64,000 nt of DNA from assembly GCA_963691705.1 (NCBI GenBank), contig OY829542.1:34706579-34770578 (forward strand). The letters run 5' to 3'. The stretch's first letter is position 1, and each line of letters opens with the position of its first letter. The notes under the pieces are model-generated. The model was not told where the DNA came from and made no database searches. It was given only the letters and a program-made list of their open reading frames with translations. Shown one piece after another: positions 1-12,060 of this stretch. Source of the stretch: Viola odorata. Taxonomy: Eukaryota; Streptophyta; Magnoliopsida; Malpighiales; Violaceae. The translations under genes and the position numbers were made by a program.

Positions 1-427
1 TTTCCACATACAAACAGAGATGGAGAGTAAAAGTCAATTGAAAGATCTTAAGAGAGCTTGAACAAGAATTTTCTTCATCAGTGATGAAAATGGGGACCCA
101 ACTGAGTCTTGTGTTGGTGATATTATCTTTCTTTAATCTTGTTTACTAATACTTTAATTGTTGAGACAAAATCCACTACCAGCTCATCAATTTTAGTAAA
201 TCTCTGGAAATCCACATGTTAAGAATCTGTTTCAGTACATGTTAGATCAAGTAGGCTCTTTTTTAGCTGGACTTTGGCTTAAATGCCATTTAATATGCTA
301 TAATTAGTAGAACAAACTATATTCTAGCAAGTATTTTTCTGCCTCTTTTCTAGCACTTATGGGAATTGTTAACCTTTTTATATCTCATTTGAATTTAATG
401 GCAAGGTACACAACATTTATGTTCTTT
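1..427. other. left edge, no gene recognised
   Basis: No convincing exon is visible. The conserved middle of a histone H2A gene, expected upstream of the fragment that follows, is not found here in either strand by eye. The sequence is AT-rich and could be intron or decayed flank of that fragment. Confidence 0.5.
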
Positions 428-538
428 TTGCCAAACATCAATCCGGTTCTCCTACCCAAGAAATCTGAGAAAGCGGCAGCAGCAACCAAAGAACCCAAGT
501 CACCATCTAAGGCTAGCAAATCACCCAAGAAGGCTTAG
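428..538 (+). pseudogene. C-terminal piece of a histone H2A (H2A.W-type)
   Basis: Reading from position 428 gives LPNINPVLLPKKSEKAA, the usual end of the plant H2A fold, followed by a basic tail with two SPKK-like motifs and KSPKKA just before the TAG at 536-538. A C-terminal tail with KSPKK is the hallmark of H2A.W, the plant variant found in heterochromatin. The residues normally preceding LPNINP (a GGV stretch and the histone fold) are not present upstream, and no AG splice acceptor abuts the homology. It is therefore a last exon with a hidden boundary or, more likely, a truncated copy. The following 150 bp look like an ordinary 3' UTR. Confidence 0.65.
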
Positions 539-2048
539 TTTTAGTTGCTGCAATTTCTTTTTAATGGGGTCTATTTTATCTTGTGGAAAAGGTTCAATGT
601 TCTTAGGATGTAGGACATTTGTAATTGTTTACTGATTATGTTCATGTAGAACTTTGCTGTTGAATGAAGATGAGTTGTGTTTGTCTGCTCCTTTTGTGTT
701 CTTTTGATTAGTAATTTGTGTTTGAACCATTGAATTGATCCATTAGGCAAACTTGTCATCTATTCTTATGAAGCCATGATATTATGCTCAGGATGGGATG
801 AGGGAAAGGAAAGGAAAGGGAAGAAACTTTGTTAAAATTCATTTGTATGAGAATACAAACTGACCTTATATTGAATTGATACAAATCAAATAAAAAAACT
901 ATAATTTAATTTTATTACGGTTATTAATAATTTATACTATAAACTAAAATTTTATACCATATTCCAAATTAATTAAAAAAATGTTTGAAATAAACTTTTT
1001 AAATAATTTTTTATATTTATATGTTATTATTAGATTTATTTATTTTTTGGTTAAAAACATAATACGGAAATTAAATATGTATTTGGTCAATTTTTACAAA
1101 AATTAACACTTAAACACTTACCCACCATTTAATCGATATAGAGTTGGTTTTATTAAATAACCTCCTTCACCTATGTAATTGTACTTTTTATATATGTAAT
1201 AACGGGTTTAATTTTTAATGCATTAATTAGTTTAAAATTTTTTCATGTAATTTTATTACAATTTCACAGTAATTCATTCCATTTTCGAAGCTAATAGTTT
1301 AAATTTTTTTATTATATTAGATAAATATTTATTTATGGTATTAATAACTTAAATTTTTTATGGTATTAATAAGTTTAATTTATTTATAATATTAAATAAA
1401 TATTAGGTAGTAGATGTTAGATTATAAATAAATTGATTAAAAACATATATAAAGATACTAAAAAAATTAATTATAACACTTAAAATGAATTGTACCCTTT
1501 ATGTTCATTTTACATTTAAACCATAGTTTTAAACCAGTTTTTACCAAACACCAAAAACAGCTTTTGATTTCCACAGAACTTTTAATAAAAATTTACCAAA
1601 ACAGCATACTCTTTTTTCCAGAAGTCATTTTCACACAGAACTTTTTCCTACAGAACTTTTCCAACTAGAACCGAAACGCCAAACAGACCCATAGAGATTT
1701 TCCCAAACCAAATTTTTTCACTCATCCATAATATTGGAGTTTGGACGCCCACAAATTCAATAATGCTGTATACGGTTAGGTTCCAAGATGTTCCTAGTCC
1801 TATTCCTACACCAAATACATAAATACATCATTCATTCACTCACAAATGTTCCACAAACACCTAATTTTTCCTCCGCCTTGTTATAATGAAGTCTGTTCTA
1901 CGGAAGGATACGCAACCTTCCAGGGCAGAAAGCTTACAACCTTTAGCAGCAACAAATATACATACTTACATGCACATGGTGCTAACTAAATGAATTAATT
2001 TCTATTTCGCGACATCAGATTCCCACCACATGATGGTCCAATAAAACA
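539..2048. other. AT-rich intergenic sequence
   Basis: This contains the probable 3' UTR of the H2A fragment (539 to about 700) and then very AT-rich DNA without a coding signal. The region 1500-1690, with phrases such as ccgaaacgccaaacagaccc, resembles the end of a small DNA transposon, but I could not find its partner terminus. The last part (about 1900-2048) is the probable 3' UTR of the minus-strand bZIP gene. Confidence 0.5.
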
Positions 2049-5000
2049 CTACACTCTCTGGCCAAAGGTTGTGAAATTAGGGTGGGGCTGCCCATTGAGA
2101 TTTTGGTTGTTGGTCGACTGCTGCTGCTGCTGCTGCTGTTGAGGATGGTGGCTGCCAAAGTGATGCAAGACAGGCTGATGGGAAGAAAATTGAGGAGCCA
2201 TCCCTCGGTTAAAAGGGCTTCCATTGACCGCTGGAAATTGACCAGTTGCTATCTTAAGTCGTTGCACTTCTTCCCTTAATGCCTCATTCAGAGCTGCAGA
2301 CGACAGGAAACATAATAATTGGTAAGAAAGTCACAGTCATCTTGAAACAGTTAACCAGAATCAGAGGGAAAAAAAAAGGTTTAAAATGTCATTATGTACA
2401 TAGAAATAAGGTCATAAGTTCAGTTTTGTATTTTGTACTTCAAGCATTGATGTTGAAATTTCAGTAACTGAATTTGAGAAAATTTGTAGATTCGGTCTAT
2501 ATATATATATATACTCCCTCCGGTACGTTTTATATGATGTTTTAGCATTTGCTTTTACTGTTCCGGAACGTATTTTAAGACGACCGGAACAGTCACTATT
2601 TGACACAATTTTGCTCCGAATTTTTTCTCGGAAGTACGTTAAGGATTAACGTATGTTCGAAAAAAAGTACGGAATTTTTTGGGATCAAATAATGCCTCAT
2701 CCGGCCTCCTCGATATGCGTTCCCTACTGAATATTGGGATACGAGAAAGTCATATAATCGTGCCAGAGGGAGTATATAGGAATGATGAACTTTTATTGTA
2801 AGACTGCTAGACAGTGTGCACACACCCGTTAATCCCTTTTTGCATATTATGAGAATCCATATAACTTAAGTTCAGAAGAAGCATCCATTTCATGAGAAAA
2901 ACTTATGCAACTACAAATAGAGTTCACACTGGTATTATATATTCAACCATTCCACGAGTTTGGAGGATTTTCAAGGGAAATTGTCGTATTGTTAGAAGGG
3001 GAAGCTTCAATGCCAACGAAAGGTTGCTTTATATGCAATTTTAGGGTCTAATTGGCAGTAGAGGGATACCTAAGGGACTTAATGGTACTTTACCTGAAAA
3101 CATACCTACATTTACTTATATGCTTATCAGTTTTAAAGATGCAAATACTTGGGTTCCATAAATCTTAGCCCATACTTACCATCTCTCAGATGTGCTTGTT
3201 GCTCCATAGCTTGTAACCTCAGTTTAAGTTCTTTATTCTCAGTGGTTAACCCACTAGTGTCTCTCTGCACCGAAACAGTAAAAAGAAGGCATCAGATGGT
3301 TTTCCTCAATATTTATATCTGCTTTAACTCAAGCAATTCTTGCAGCTAATGAATTTAGATGTTTAGCATTGAAGGTGTGAGGGACAAGCAGATCATATAA
3401 GTGACGCATGTGGGTGGAACAGGAACTATGTGGCTGTTTACATGACCTATTTACATAGTATCAAGATACCTATCCACTGGGCTTCAAACGTTCACCGAAA
3501 TACGAAAGGAATCATGTATAAAACTTATCATGGTTTGAAAATTTAAACAATACTCTAAAAGGTAGTACAGCAATTTGTTGTCACACCATATAGTGGAGCT
3601 GCGACATGTGATGGGGGGAAATTACAGGTACTGTAGAAACACATGCATCAATTCATAAACAAAAAACTAGTTTACAATCATGCAAGAAATTTATTCCGAC
3701 TTCGGAGATGTTGCAAACAGTAATTGCTGAGTGTCTTTATGTGCACATGCATATTCACATAATTTTGAACAAACAAAATCCTAACCAGAGCTTGAACAAC
3801 AATTCTGAGGTGTGAAAAGCATGCAACAAAGCATCATTTTTGGAAACTCTACACCAAATGCAAACCAAAGGCAAGGTTGTCAAAGTAAATGAAATTAACG
3901 ATGAATGGAAAATATAAATCATGTAGACATACTGCAGGTGAAGATCTAGAAAAGAATGTATGCATTCCAGTGGCTAGAATGGTATAACTTTTTGTGGGCT
4001 TTAAAATGATGATTCCAGTCGTTTTCATTCATCCAAGTCTAAGGGTACCCAATTTTGCCAAACTTGCTTCACATGGTGAATAAACGACTTGTTCTGAAGA
4101 ATCCAAGACAACAACAACAAGACTCATTCAAAAAAGAAAACCATGTGGTTCAGCTTCGCTTACAGATTATGGATGGTGGCTAGTTAAGATGAGTCACAAG
4201 TCTTCCTCAGCTTTATATCCCCATGGACTACATATCTTAAAAGGTATTGACAAGACAGCAGGGAAAATTCTAAATGGAAAATCTTTTCAGTGTTGCCTCA
4301 GCAACAAAAGCTGATGCTTATTTTTTCTTTTTAAAAATGAATCGGCATATGATTGGATGGGCATGCATATGTGCATGTATGTCAATTAATTTAAAAAGTT
4401 CCAAACTAAGAATGTGTAGGAGGCAAGCTCAAGGCGATAACAAGTTCTAGGGACCCTTATTAAAACTACTATTATAATGACCTATCCATGCATACTTTTT
4501 CCTGCAAGTCAGTTTCTTCCCCAACTTTTTGTCATAAGTTCTTCCTTTTGGAAGAATGGTATAGTAAGAATTAGGTAATTGGGAATATCTTGGGACCACA
4601 AAATTTTTGGATATCAAGAATGGTGTTCACCACCAAAAAAATCAAAGTGTAAGGATATCATCAAATCCGGTTATTAATGAACTCTTTATTAGTCTACACA
4701 TCTAGTAAAATCACTGTCTTTGATAAGTAACTTTGGTGTAACATTATTCTATATGCTCTACAAAAAATAAATAAATATATAACATAATATGTTGAGACAG
4801 ACCAAATATTCATACGTCCCTTTATTGTTCTAAAAATGTACAAGTTGTACACAGTTTGAGGGAAAGTGGATAATGAAGATGGATACTATAGAGAATTTTT
4901 CTACTAGAACATTTTTAAGATGGAAAATAAGAATGAAGTGCAGGACGGCATTGGTAATGTGAAAATTTAGAGAGAAAAAAAAAAAAAATTGTCAGTCAAT

Positions 5001-8000
5001 CATTGTAACTAAAGCTATTGCCCGCAATGGCTTATAACCGGGACTAAAACCACCTTGTTCAGTTTTAACATCAAATTCGAAACAGAGGCTAAAATACTAT
5101 TTCAAACTGGATGGCTGTTTCTCTATAACCATAGGATTAGTAAAAGGAATCTAGCACCCACCAAAACTTTAAGTATCCATTACAGGAATCAACTACCAAG
5201 AAAATGAAAGCCAAAATTAAGTCAAATCTGGTTGTCGAGAGTTTCTATTAATCAAAGATCTAGCATTGTCATAGCGTACCACTTCCCATAAATTAGCAGT
5301 AATGAGGAGTGCCACTTAGATACTTAGACGCAGATTTTACAGCATCTTTTTACTAGTATTGCAGCAGTACTAATAAGCTCTAGATTTCATGCTGCCGTGG
5401 AAGTCTGGTGATATAACTACAAAAGAGTTCATTAGGAGGCCACTGGCCCATAGACAAGCATAGTGGCAGCACCAATTATGAAAGTATGAAAGGAGCCAAA
5501 GGGCTGGTTCTAGTTCCCAACCTCTTATTTGTCAAATGAGCAGAGATGGAAGTTCTTACTGGGAACTTGAGTAGGATGTTTCATATTTATGCCCAAGTCT
5601 GTTTTAGTCTTTAATTTCTATTAACTTTAAGAGTTAATGGTATTTTGGTAGGTTCCATCTTTGCTGGAACTTCTGGAAGTTTAGTATTTATCTTTATTTA
5701 AAGCCTGTTATAAATAAGGACCTTTTACTTTAGGTCCATGTCATGTGTCTTAGTTAGATAATGATTAGGAGTTCTAATCTTATTCCATTTGGTATTTGTT
5801 TAGTCTCTATAGAAAGAATGTTAATGCCATGAATAAAATTAGACTTATTACATAAATCTAATATGCTTATGAGCTTTTTCTCTCTGTTGTGTGACTTTAA
5901 ATATACCCTCAGGTAATTGTAGTTTTCCTGATTGTTTTCAAAATTCTCCTTCTGTATATTTTGTCTCTCTGCCATCAGCCGTCCAAACAACCACCTAAAT
6001 TTTCCTAAATCTGTATATTAAAGCCTAAATCTGCACCCAATCCAACTTTGAACTCTCTTCAACCTAATCTTAATTTTTATGACCAAACATTTACAATTTT
6101 CCTATGAATCAAATCTCTTTCCAGGACAATCTAGGCTGCCTTGCATCAAATAGCCATGCAATTAATACCGTCACTCTGATCAAGAACTATACAGTTCACT
6201 TCTATATTTTCAGTTGCATAACCTTGCAGATCCAGTGCCTAATAATAAGTTGCACCAGTGACAAACAACAACCCGTGCAAGTTCAAATAATATCAAATAG
6301 AAAGGAAGGCCAAACCAAATATAGGGTGCAAACAGAATTCATCATAATCCATTCCAGATTATAGTTACAGTTTATCGGAATTCCACGTAGTACTAAGACA
6401 ATCACAAGTGATAAAGGATAAGTGAGGAAAATGCATCAACAAAACCAAACCAACTTCGGAAGTTCTGTGGCTTTTATTATTGGTTTCCCAGGGCTCTTGG
6501 TGCAAACATATTTTCCTAAATAAGACCAGCCGTGAGGTCCATACCTTGAAACTTAAGAATCAAATTTGCGAAATATTTTGATTTTTAATAAAACCACAAC
6601 AAATAATACTTAGCAGCAAGCTCACATCTGGCTCTTGATGACAAGGATGGAGCACAACTCAACAGCCAAAGTAATTGATCAATTAAAATCTAAGAAACTA
6701 CAGTCTAGAGACAATGGGAAAGAAAGTGGACCAAGCATAGAAAAGGCGGTCATCAATATGGTTCAAAACACACAAAAAAAGGCTGCATTGTCAATAAATA
6801 AGGACATGCACGGGGCAAAGAACTTGGAGATAGTCACATATTGGTGCTACAGCTTTTGTACCCAGGAAACTGTATGTACAAGATTTCTTATTACTTAATG
6901 GAGGTTACTGGGGGATAAGCTCACAATAAAATAAACTCTAATTGCAAAGTTTAAACTGTATCAACTTGTAACCTGAACAGCAATTCAAGATAAAGCTATT
7001 CAAGTACTTGACATTGCAAGTAATTGTAAATTACAGAGAAAAGAGTCAATAAACCGTGAACCAGCAACTTAATTTTTTTTCTAGTAAGCTGATATTTTGT
7101 TGTATAAAATCAGATCAGGTCATACATGACCTACTCACACAACTGATACAGAGCCAAAAACAAAAGACACACCAGCAACTTGGAATAAAAAAAAAAACAA
7201 TCACAGCAAACAAAGATATAAAAATAAAACTCGAGATATTCCAGTAGAGATGAACCATAGCCCGGAGACTGCAATAGATCGTATTAGACACCTTCACTCA
7301 ACCAATGGATTATATTCAGTTAAACCACACATATAATCACTTGATAAAGAAATTTTATCTACAGCCAGAAAACAAGATATTGGCGGTCTATGCATGTGAA
7401 TACAAAACAAAAACTTAGTCACTCCATGAGGCAAGGCTTCACAATTCCCATTGGAAGAAACCGAACGAACTCATTCCATCCAGACATACCTGTAGCATAG
7501 TGACCTGTGCGGAGAGTGTGGTTGCCTCTGTCTGAAGGGTCTGCACCTTCCTCTCCAGCTCACTAGTGTATCGAATTTTCCTCTCCTTTGACCGTGCAGC
7601 AGATTGCCTGTTCGCCAGAATCCTACCAATATCAAAAGAATAGGTGAGAGCTTGATTGCATAAGAAAATAGTTTTCGAAAGAAAAAGGATTAGGAGGAAA
7701 GTGGAATTTGCTGACACCTTTTGGCTCTCTTGGGATCAATCAAAGAGAGCTCAGCAAGCCTATCAGGAGCCATGGCTTTCTTTATCCCATCCACCATGAG
7801 CGACTCCACTTCAAAACTGCTGGACCCATCCATAGAACTGCTATGCCGATGGAACGCCCTCTTCTCTCCCGGAACTGCAACGGGGACCTCTTTCCCACCA
7901 CCGCCAGCTGCAAGACCCAATCCGTCGAAGAAGTCGGAGTCAACGGACAAGCTCCGGAAGTGGTGGGCGATGGGCTTGGGTCTGGGGGCAGGAGCGCCGG

Positions 8001-8259
8001 CGGAAGTAGAATCCTCGGAGACAGAAGGGGAATCGACGGGGAAGGGACGCAGCGGGGTAGGTGTCGGGGGCAGGTCGAGAGAGGAGAGGTCAAGGTCTGA
8101 AGGGTCAAAGAGGAGGAGGTCGTCAAAGCGGAAAGAGGTATCGGAGTGAGCCCGGCGGTGGTGGGAGGCACGGTGGGGGGTCTCCGGCATCGCCTCTATG
8201 TCCACTGCCATCGGCTGCTTGCCTGTGTTCTTGGTGGTGGTGGTGCCGGTGCGGTCCAT
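2049..8259 (-). CDS. VIP1-like: bZIP transcription factor, VIP1/RF2-like (group I)
   Basis: Four exons join in frame to about 334 residues: 8259-7718, 7622-7490, 3264-3180 and 2293-2049. All introns are GT-AG (95 bp, 4.2 kb and 886 bp), and the first splits the Arg codon of KRAKR. The basic region [17 protein letters not shown] spans exons 1-2 (residues about 178-197). The leucine zipper follows (heptad leucines in LERKVQTLQ, through TMLQ and [12 protein letters not shown]). The C-terminus is Gln/Asn-rich with eight consecutive Gln. The N-terminal half has [32 protein letters not shown] and a Ser-rich block. In Arabidopsis VIP1, equivalent RxxS sites bind 14-3-3 proteins and are MAPK targets controlling nuclear entry. 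Length and exon-end motifs match VIP1 (about 341 aa). Function as a nuclear DNA-binding regulator of osmotic or mechanical stress responses is inferred from the family. Confidence 0.93.
2514..2772. mobile_element. Stowaway-like MITE in the last bZIP intron
   Basis: The ends are CTCCCTCCGGTACG on the left and, on the other strand, CTCCCTCTGGCACG, a clear terminal inverted repeat. The element is about 259 bp and is flanked by TA on both sides (2512-2513, 2773-2774). CTCCCTCC ends with a TA target are typical of Stowaway MITEs mobilised by Tc1/mariner transposases. It has no coding capacity. It lies inside the 886-bp third intron of the bZIP gene, away from both splice sites. Confidence 0.8.
3265..7489 (-). 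other. large intron 2 of the bZIP gene
   Basis: This 4.2-kb intron separates the two halves of the leucine zipper. It starts with GTATGT at 7489 (minus strand) and ends TGCAG before 3264. It is AT-rich and contains only short chance ORFs. A stretch near 5560-5990 has a TATA-like ttataaataagg and a gaataaaa poly(A)-like signal, as in an old solo LTR, but no paired ends or target duplication were found. Confidence 0.75.
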
Positions 8260-8368
8260 TTCTCTGTCTTGTTCCTTCTGGGGTTGGTAGGAAGGAGCGG
8301 GCTTCTGTTCGGTAGTACCTACTCTGTCTAGTGTTTACAAATAACAAGTGGCTGCTTCTACCCTGTGC

Positions 8369-8377
8369 TTTTTTATA
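8369..8377 (-). promoter_or_regulatory. probable TATA box of the bZIP gene
   Basis: On the minus strand the sequence reads TATAAAAAA about 110 bp upstream of the start codon at 8259. Transcription would begin near 8345, giving a 5' UTR of roughly 85 nt. This is inference from motif and spacing only. Confidence 0.5.
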
Positions 8378-9655
8378 CTATATGAGAATGAAGAGACAAA
8401 ACAGGTTATTAGGCCGAAATAATCGAGGAATGAGAACTAAGCCTAAAAGCATAAATATAAAAATCGGTCGGTCTAACCAGAAAAATCAAGAACCATAAAA
8501 TAATCGGATTAATTCGACCTAATGAACCGAAAATGAAAAAAAATCAATTTCAATCATCGACCCGGTCGTTTTCATGCGAACTAGACCAACCGAGCGGATG
8601 ATGCGGACCGCCTGGTTCATGTAGAATTTTTTTTTAAAAAAAAAATTCACCAAATAGGCATCAACATCGGCATCGTTTTGGTGTAAACAACGTCATTTTG
8701 ATGTATTAAATTGAAAAAAAAAGTATATATAAAAAAATACACAACATAATAAATATGTTCTTACTCGATATTTCGACGTTTCGACATCGACATTTCTATG
8801 CCCTAAATGACTAAAACAAAAACTTGAACCAATTGGTTGTCGTCGCCACTTATCCCCGCCACCGATTCAACCTCATTAACTCATTTTCGCCGGTCGCCAA
8901 TTCGTCATGTTTTTGTTATCTATTTCAACTTATTTTAGTTACTTTGACTTTATGGTTGGGTTCATGACCTATGTAAGAAAACCATGAAGTTACTTATGAC
9001 ACTAGTTATAATTATTATGAGGTTTTTTTTTAACACAAACTTAGTAAGTTATATTGTTTATTATAATAAAAAATATGTATAATTGAACTAGTAAATCAGT
9101 GACTCATGAGCTGAGCGGTTCGATGTATGAACGATTATGAGACACGATCCGGTTCAACTCGATTAAATTTGGTTGAATCAGAGAATCAGTGAATCATGAG
9201 TTATCCGATTCATTGTTTGATTCGGTTTGATAACCTTTCACTAAAAATAATACTAATATCTACCCAAAAAAAGAGAGTAATACTAACAACGTTAGTTTCT
9301 CTGAATGCATGCATCACATGCATGACCCAAGCTCGTAGAAGAAGATTGCGAAGAGCGTCAATTAGCAACTTGTATGGGATGAATCATGAAGTTGCTAACG
9401 ACGCAATGAAGTACACTCTTGTTAGCTAACTAGTAATTCTTATGCAAGAGGTTTTTCTACTGTGCTCAAGCCTATTTTTTTTGGCACTAGCAACTAATAC
9501 AAATACGAAGTTATATAAAAAAAGAGTAATGCTATAAATACTAACATTTTTACTAACTTTTATACTAAAAGTGCATGTGTCATTAGAAAACCTATTTTTT
9601 TCCTTCCACGTCATTTTTAAAATTTATTTATTTTCAACGTCAGCAAAAATTAAGA
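8378..9655. other. intergenic, AT-rich
   Basis: Upstream flank of the bZIP gene up to element O. It contains phrases repeated internally (cagtgactcatgagc and cagtgaatcatgagt near 9100-9205) that suggest a decayed short repeat, but no ends or coding region I can define. Confidence 0.5.
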
Positions 9656-9660
9656 CCTTT

Positions 9661-10821
9661 TGATGTGATCACGACCCCCTTCGAGTTGGAACAATTTGGC
9701 ATGAAGCCAAGAGGCCTGGTTATGGACAGCCGAGCCTTGCAGATGAATGTTAATCATGTCCAAGGTCGGGGATCAAATGCCAATTCCTCACCATGCCTAG
9801 GCCTAGATGAACGGAACTCCCAAGATGGACGAGAAAGCCATGAAGTAGAGGCACGTCTAGCCCTAGCAAGTCACCAGGCCACGCGCACCCAACCCAAGGC
9901 CTTGACAACAAATGCTCCATCCAAGAGGTCCCATACAAGTCAGAATTGCATCGCATATTCGCCATAAGATTATGGACAAGCAAATGGCCTCCGATTTACG
10001 AGATACGAAGCTTGATGGAAACTTCAAGATGTTAGCTTCCGTTTGGAACAAGTTTCAGGCCAATCTGACGGGTGGATCAAACGTTATGCTAGTCGACATT
10101 TCAGCGCGCAGTGTGAATGAGCGGCATACCGCCAGGAATGCCTTGTCTGGGGCGGCATACCGCCAGGAATCAGTATTTTTGGCATTTTGGGAGCGAAGCT
10201 AGCGCTATACCGCCAGGAATTCAAGCCTCCAGGCGGTATACCACCAGACATGGGAGAAAATGGCCTTTTTGGACTTTTCAAGCCCATCTTTTGTACGAAC
10301 TATAAATAGCTCTTGTCTTTCTTTCTTGAGGGAGCTTTAGACATTTGTGTGATATTTTGTAAAGTGAGATTACTCCTTCCTCATATCACCTAAGCCTTGA
10401 GCTCATCATCTCTTCCTTGAGAGAGATCATTTGAGTTGAGATTACTCCTCTTGATCTTTTTCCGGGAAATCAAAGTTTGTAATGATAGTGACAATTTTTG
10501 CTTGAATGAAATCGGGGATTTATTTGTTTGATCATCCATAGAAATGAGTCCCACTTGGCCCTCGGATTATATCTTGATCAAGCAATCGTTCGTGTGATTT
10601 TCGCTACTTCGTGAGTGCTCATCTCCGCCCCTTCCATCCATCTTCTAAATCCCGGCAACTCCCATCTTTCCATCGCTCTTTTATGTATTTTCTCTGCTGC
10701 AACTCGTAAATCTTGTGTTTTTCTTCTTTTGTCATGGTTTTCGTTAGATAAATTCGTTCGGCTAGATCCTCCTTAAGCTCCATTGTAATCCGGCTTACTA
10801 ACCCTAGGCAGGATCACATCA
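9661..10821 (+). repeat. 5' LTR of element O
   Basis: It matches 29568-30718 along its whole length. A TATA box (tataaatagc, 10301-10310) marks the promoter, so U3 is about 670 bp. U3 holds several TACCGCCAGGAAT repeats. Just after the TATA box it keeps a pyrimidine-rich stretch (about 18-20 bp) missing from the 3' LTR. Confidence 0.93.
10123..10247 (+). promoter_or_regulatory. U3 repeat cluster, TACCGCCAGGAAT motifs
   Basis: GGCATACCGCCAGGAAT occurs at 10123-10139 and 10154-10170. A variant, CTATACCGCCAGGAAT, is at 10205-10220. An inverted copy within ggcggtataccaccag is at about 10232-10247. The same cluster is in the 3' LTR, where the last copy forms the palindrome GGCGGTATACCGCC. Position 50-180 bp upstream of the TATA box suggests enhancer-like transcription factor sites (inference). 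Confidence 0.6.
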
Positions 10822-10823
10822 AG

Positions 10824-10835
10824 TGGTAGCGGAGC
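10824..10835 (+). promoter_or_regulatory. primer-binding-site-like motif of element O
   Basis: TGGTAGCGGAGC lies 2 nt after the LTR. The same 12-mer, at the same 2-nt spacing, follows the 5' LTRs of elements B, C and E. It differs at two positions from the plant initiator-Met site TGGTATCAGAGC, so the tRNA is uncertain. Confidence 0.7.
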
Positions 10836-12060
10836 TTTTGGCCGCCTCATGAATTTTTCTAGTTTTCCTACAAAAGTTCAAACCTTTCTTTCTTGGAAAT
10901 CTTGAGTTTTATGCATCTTCTTCCCAAACCTTTTACAAGTGTGCATTTGAGTGATTGTGGTGATCATTTTTGCTAGGTCAAAAGATTGAAATTTTATGAA
11001 AATCATTTGGGTGTGTTCTTGAAGTTCATCTTGTGTTCTTGATGTTCTTGATGTTCTTGGTATTTTGGGTGTTTTGATCTAAAAAATATTTTACAAGAGT
11101 TAATCCAAGTGTTTCCAATTAAAATATATATAAAAAAAAAGAAAGAAAGAAAGGAATTGGAACACTTGGCCGGCCAACACCCCTTCATAATCCAAGAGTT
11201 ATCCCTTGCATTTATTGCAATAAGCCACCTCACCCAAGTCTTTGACATTTTGACCTAACTAACAATTTTTCCTAACCAAATTGCCCATTCCCAACTAAAT
11301 AAGCCCACCCTTTTCCCAAGCCTAATCCGTCTCCTTCCTTCCTTATGTCCAGCTGTCTTTTTAAATTTCTTGAGTCTTAAACAAGTCCTAAACTCAAGTC
11401 CTAAACTCAAGTCCTAACCCATTAAATCCTAAACTTGAGTTTTAAACTTTTTGAGTCCTAAACTTAAGTTTTCTTAAGTCTTAAACTTCCAAGTCTTTTT
11501 CAATAAATTTCTAAATCCTTCCTTGAGTCTTTTACTCAATTAAACCCAACAATTCCAGCCTTCCTTCCCTCCAACGGAAATTCAAAGTTTTTCCCCAAAA
11601 TTAAAATTTTGAATTTTCCTTGGAAATCTGAATTTTTTTTTCCAGCTTTTCCTTGAGTTTGTGTAATCTTCTTGAGTCCTTTATTGTGTTTAATATTTCC
11701 TCCTCTTATGCTACTCTCTTGAGCATTTGCGAAGGTAGTGTGAATGAAACGCTTGGCCTAAGTCATAAGTTTGTTGTGGCAACAAGTTGTGCGGTGAGCA
11801 AGCTTGTGTGTGTGGAAAAAAATAATAATTTAGTGAGCATTTGTGAGGCTATCTTTTGCGAGTGATTAAACATGAGTGTTAAACACGTGAGGGAGAGAAT
11901 TATTTTCTAACCCTTGTTTAAGTGTGCAGGTACACGGAAAACACGAAGTTGAGTGTTTGTGAGCACGCATTTTTCGAGTGACCTAAACACCTAAACACGT
12001 GAGGGAGAGATTATTTACTAACATCTATATATATTTAGTTTGTTCAAATTTTCAGGCACA
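10836..12060 (+). other. leader of element O with duplicated CACGTGAGGGAG block
   Basis: Untranslated leader. It contains short tandem phrases (cctaaactcaagt, about 11380-11470). Two copies of a conserved block, AAACACGTGAGGGAGAGA at 11881 and a close copy at 11993, are each followed by a pyrimidine-rich stretch ending CAG/G (11930 and about 12054). The second ends 6 nt before the ORF start at 12061. The same block precedes gag in elements B, C and E. Confidence 0.6.

Noticed and set aside
1500..1690. A possible hAT- or Mutator-like MITE terminus
   Set aside because: Only one end-like phrase was found, with no inverted partner or target duplication.
5560..5990. Possible solo LTR inside bZIP intron 2
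   Set aside because: TATA-like and poly(A)-like signals are present, but no TG..CA ends with a target duplication could be found.
7708..8331. Several overlapping ORFs of 60-142 codons on the plus strand and other minus frames
   Set aside because: They lie opposite or out of frame with exon 1 of the bZIP gene, whose GC-rich sequence leaves all frames open. The bZIP frame is supported by homology and splice sites.
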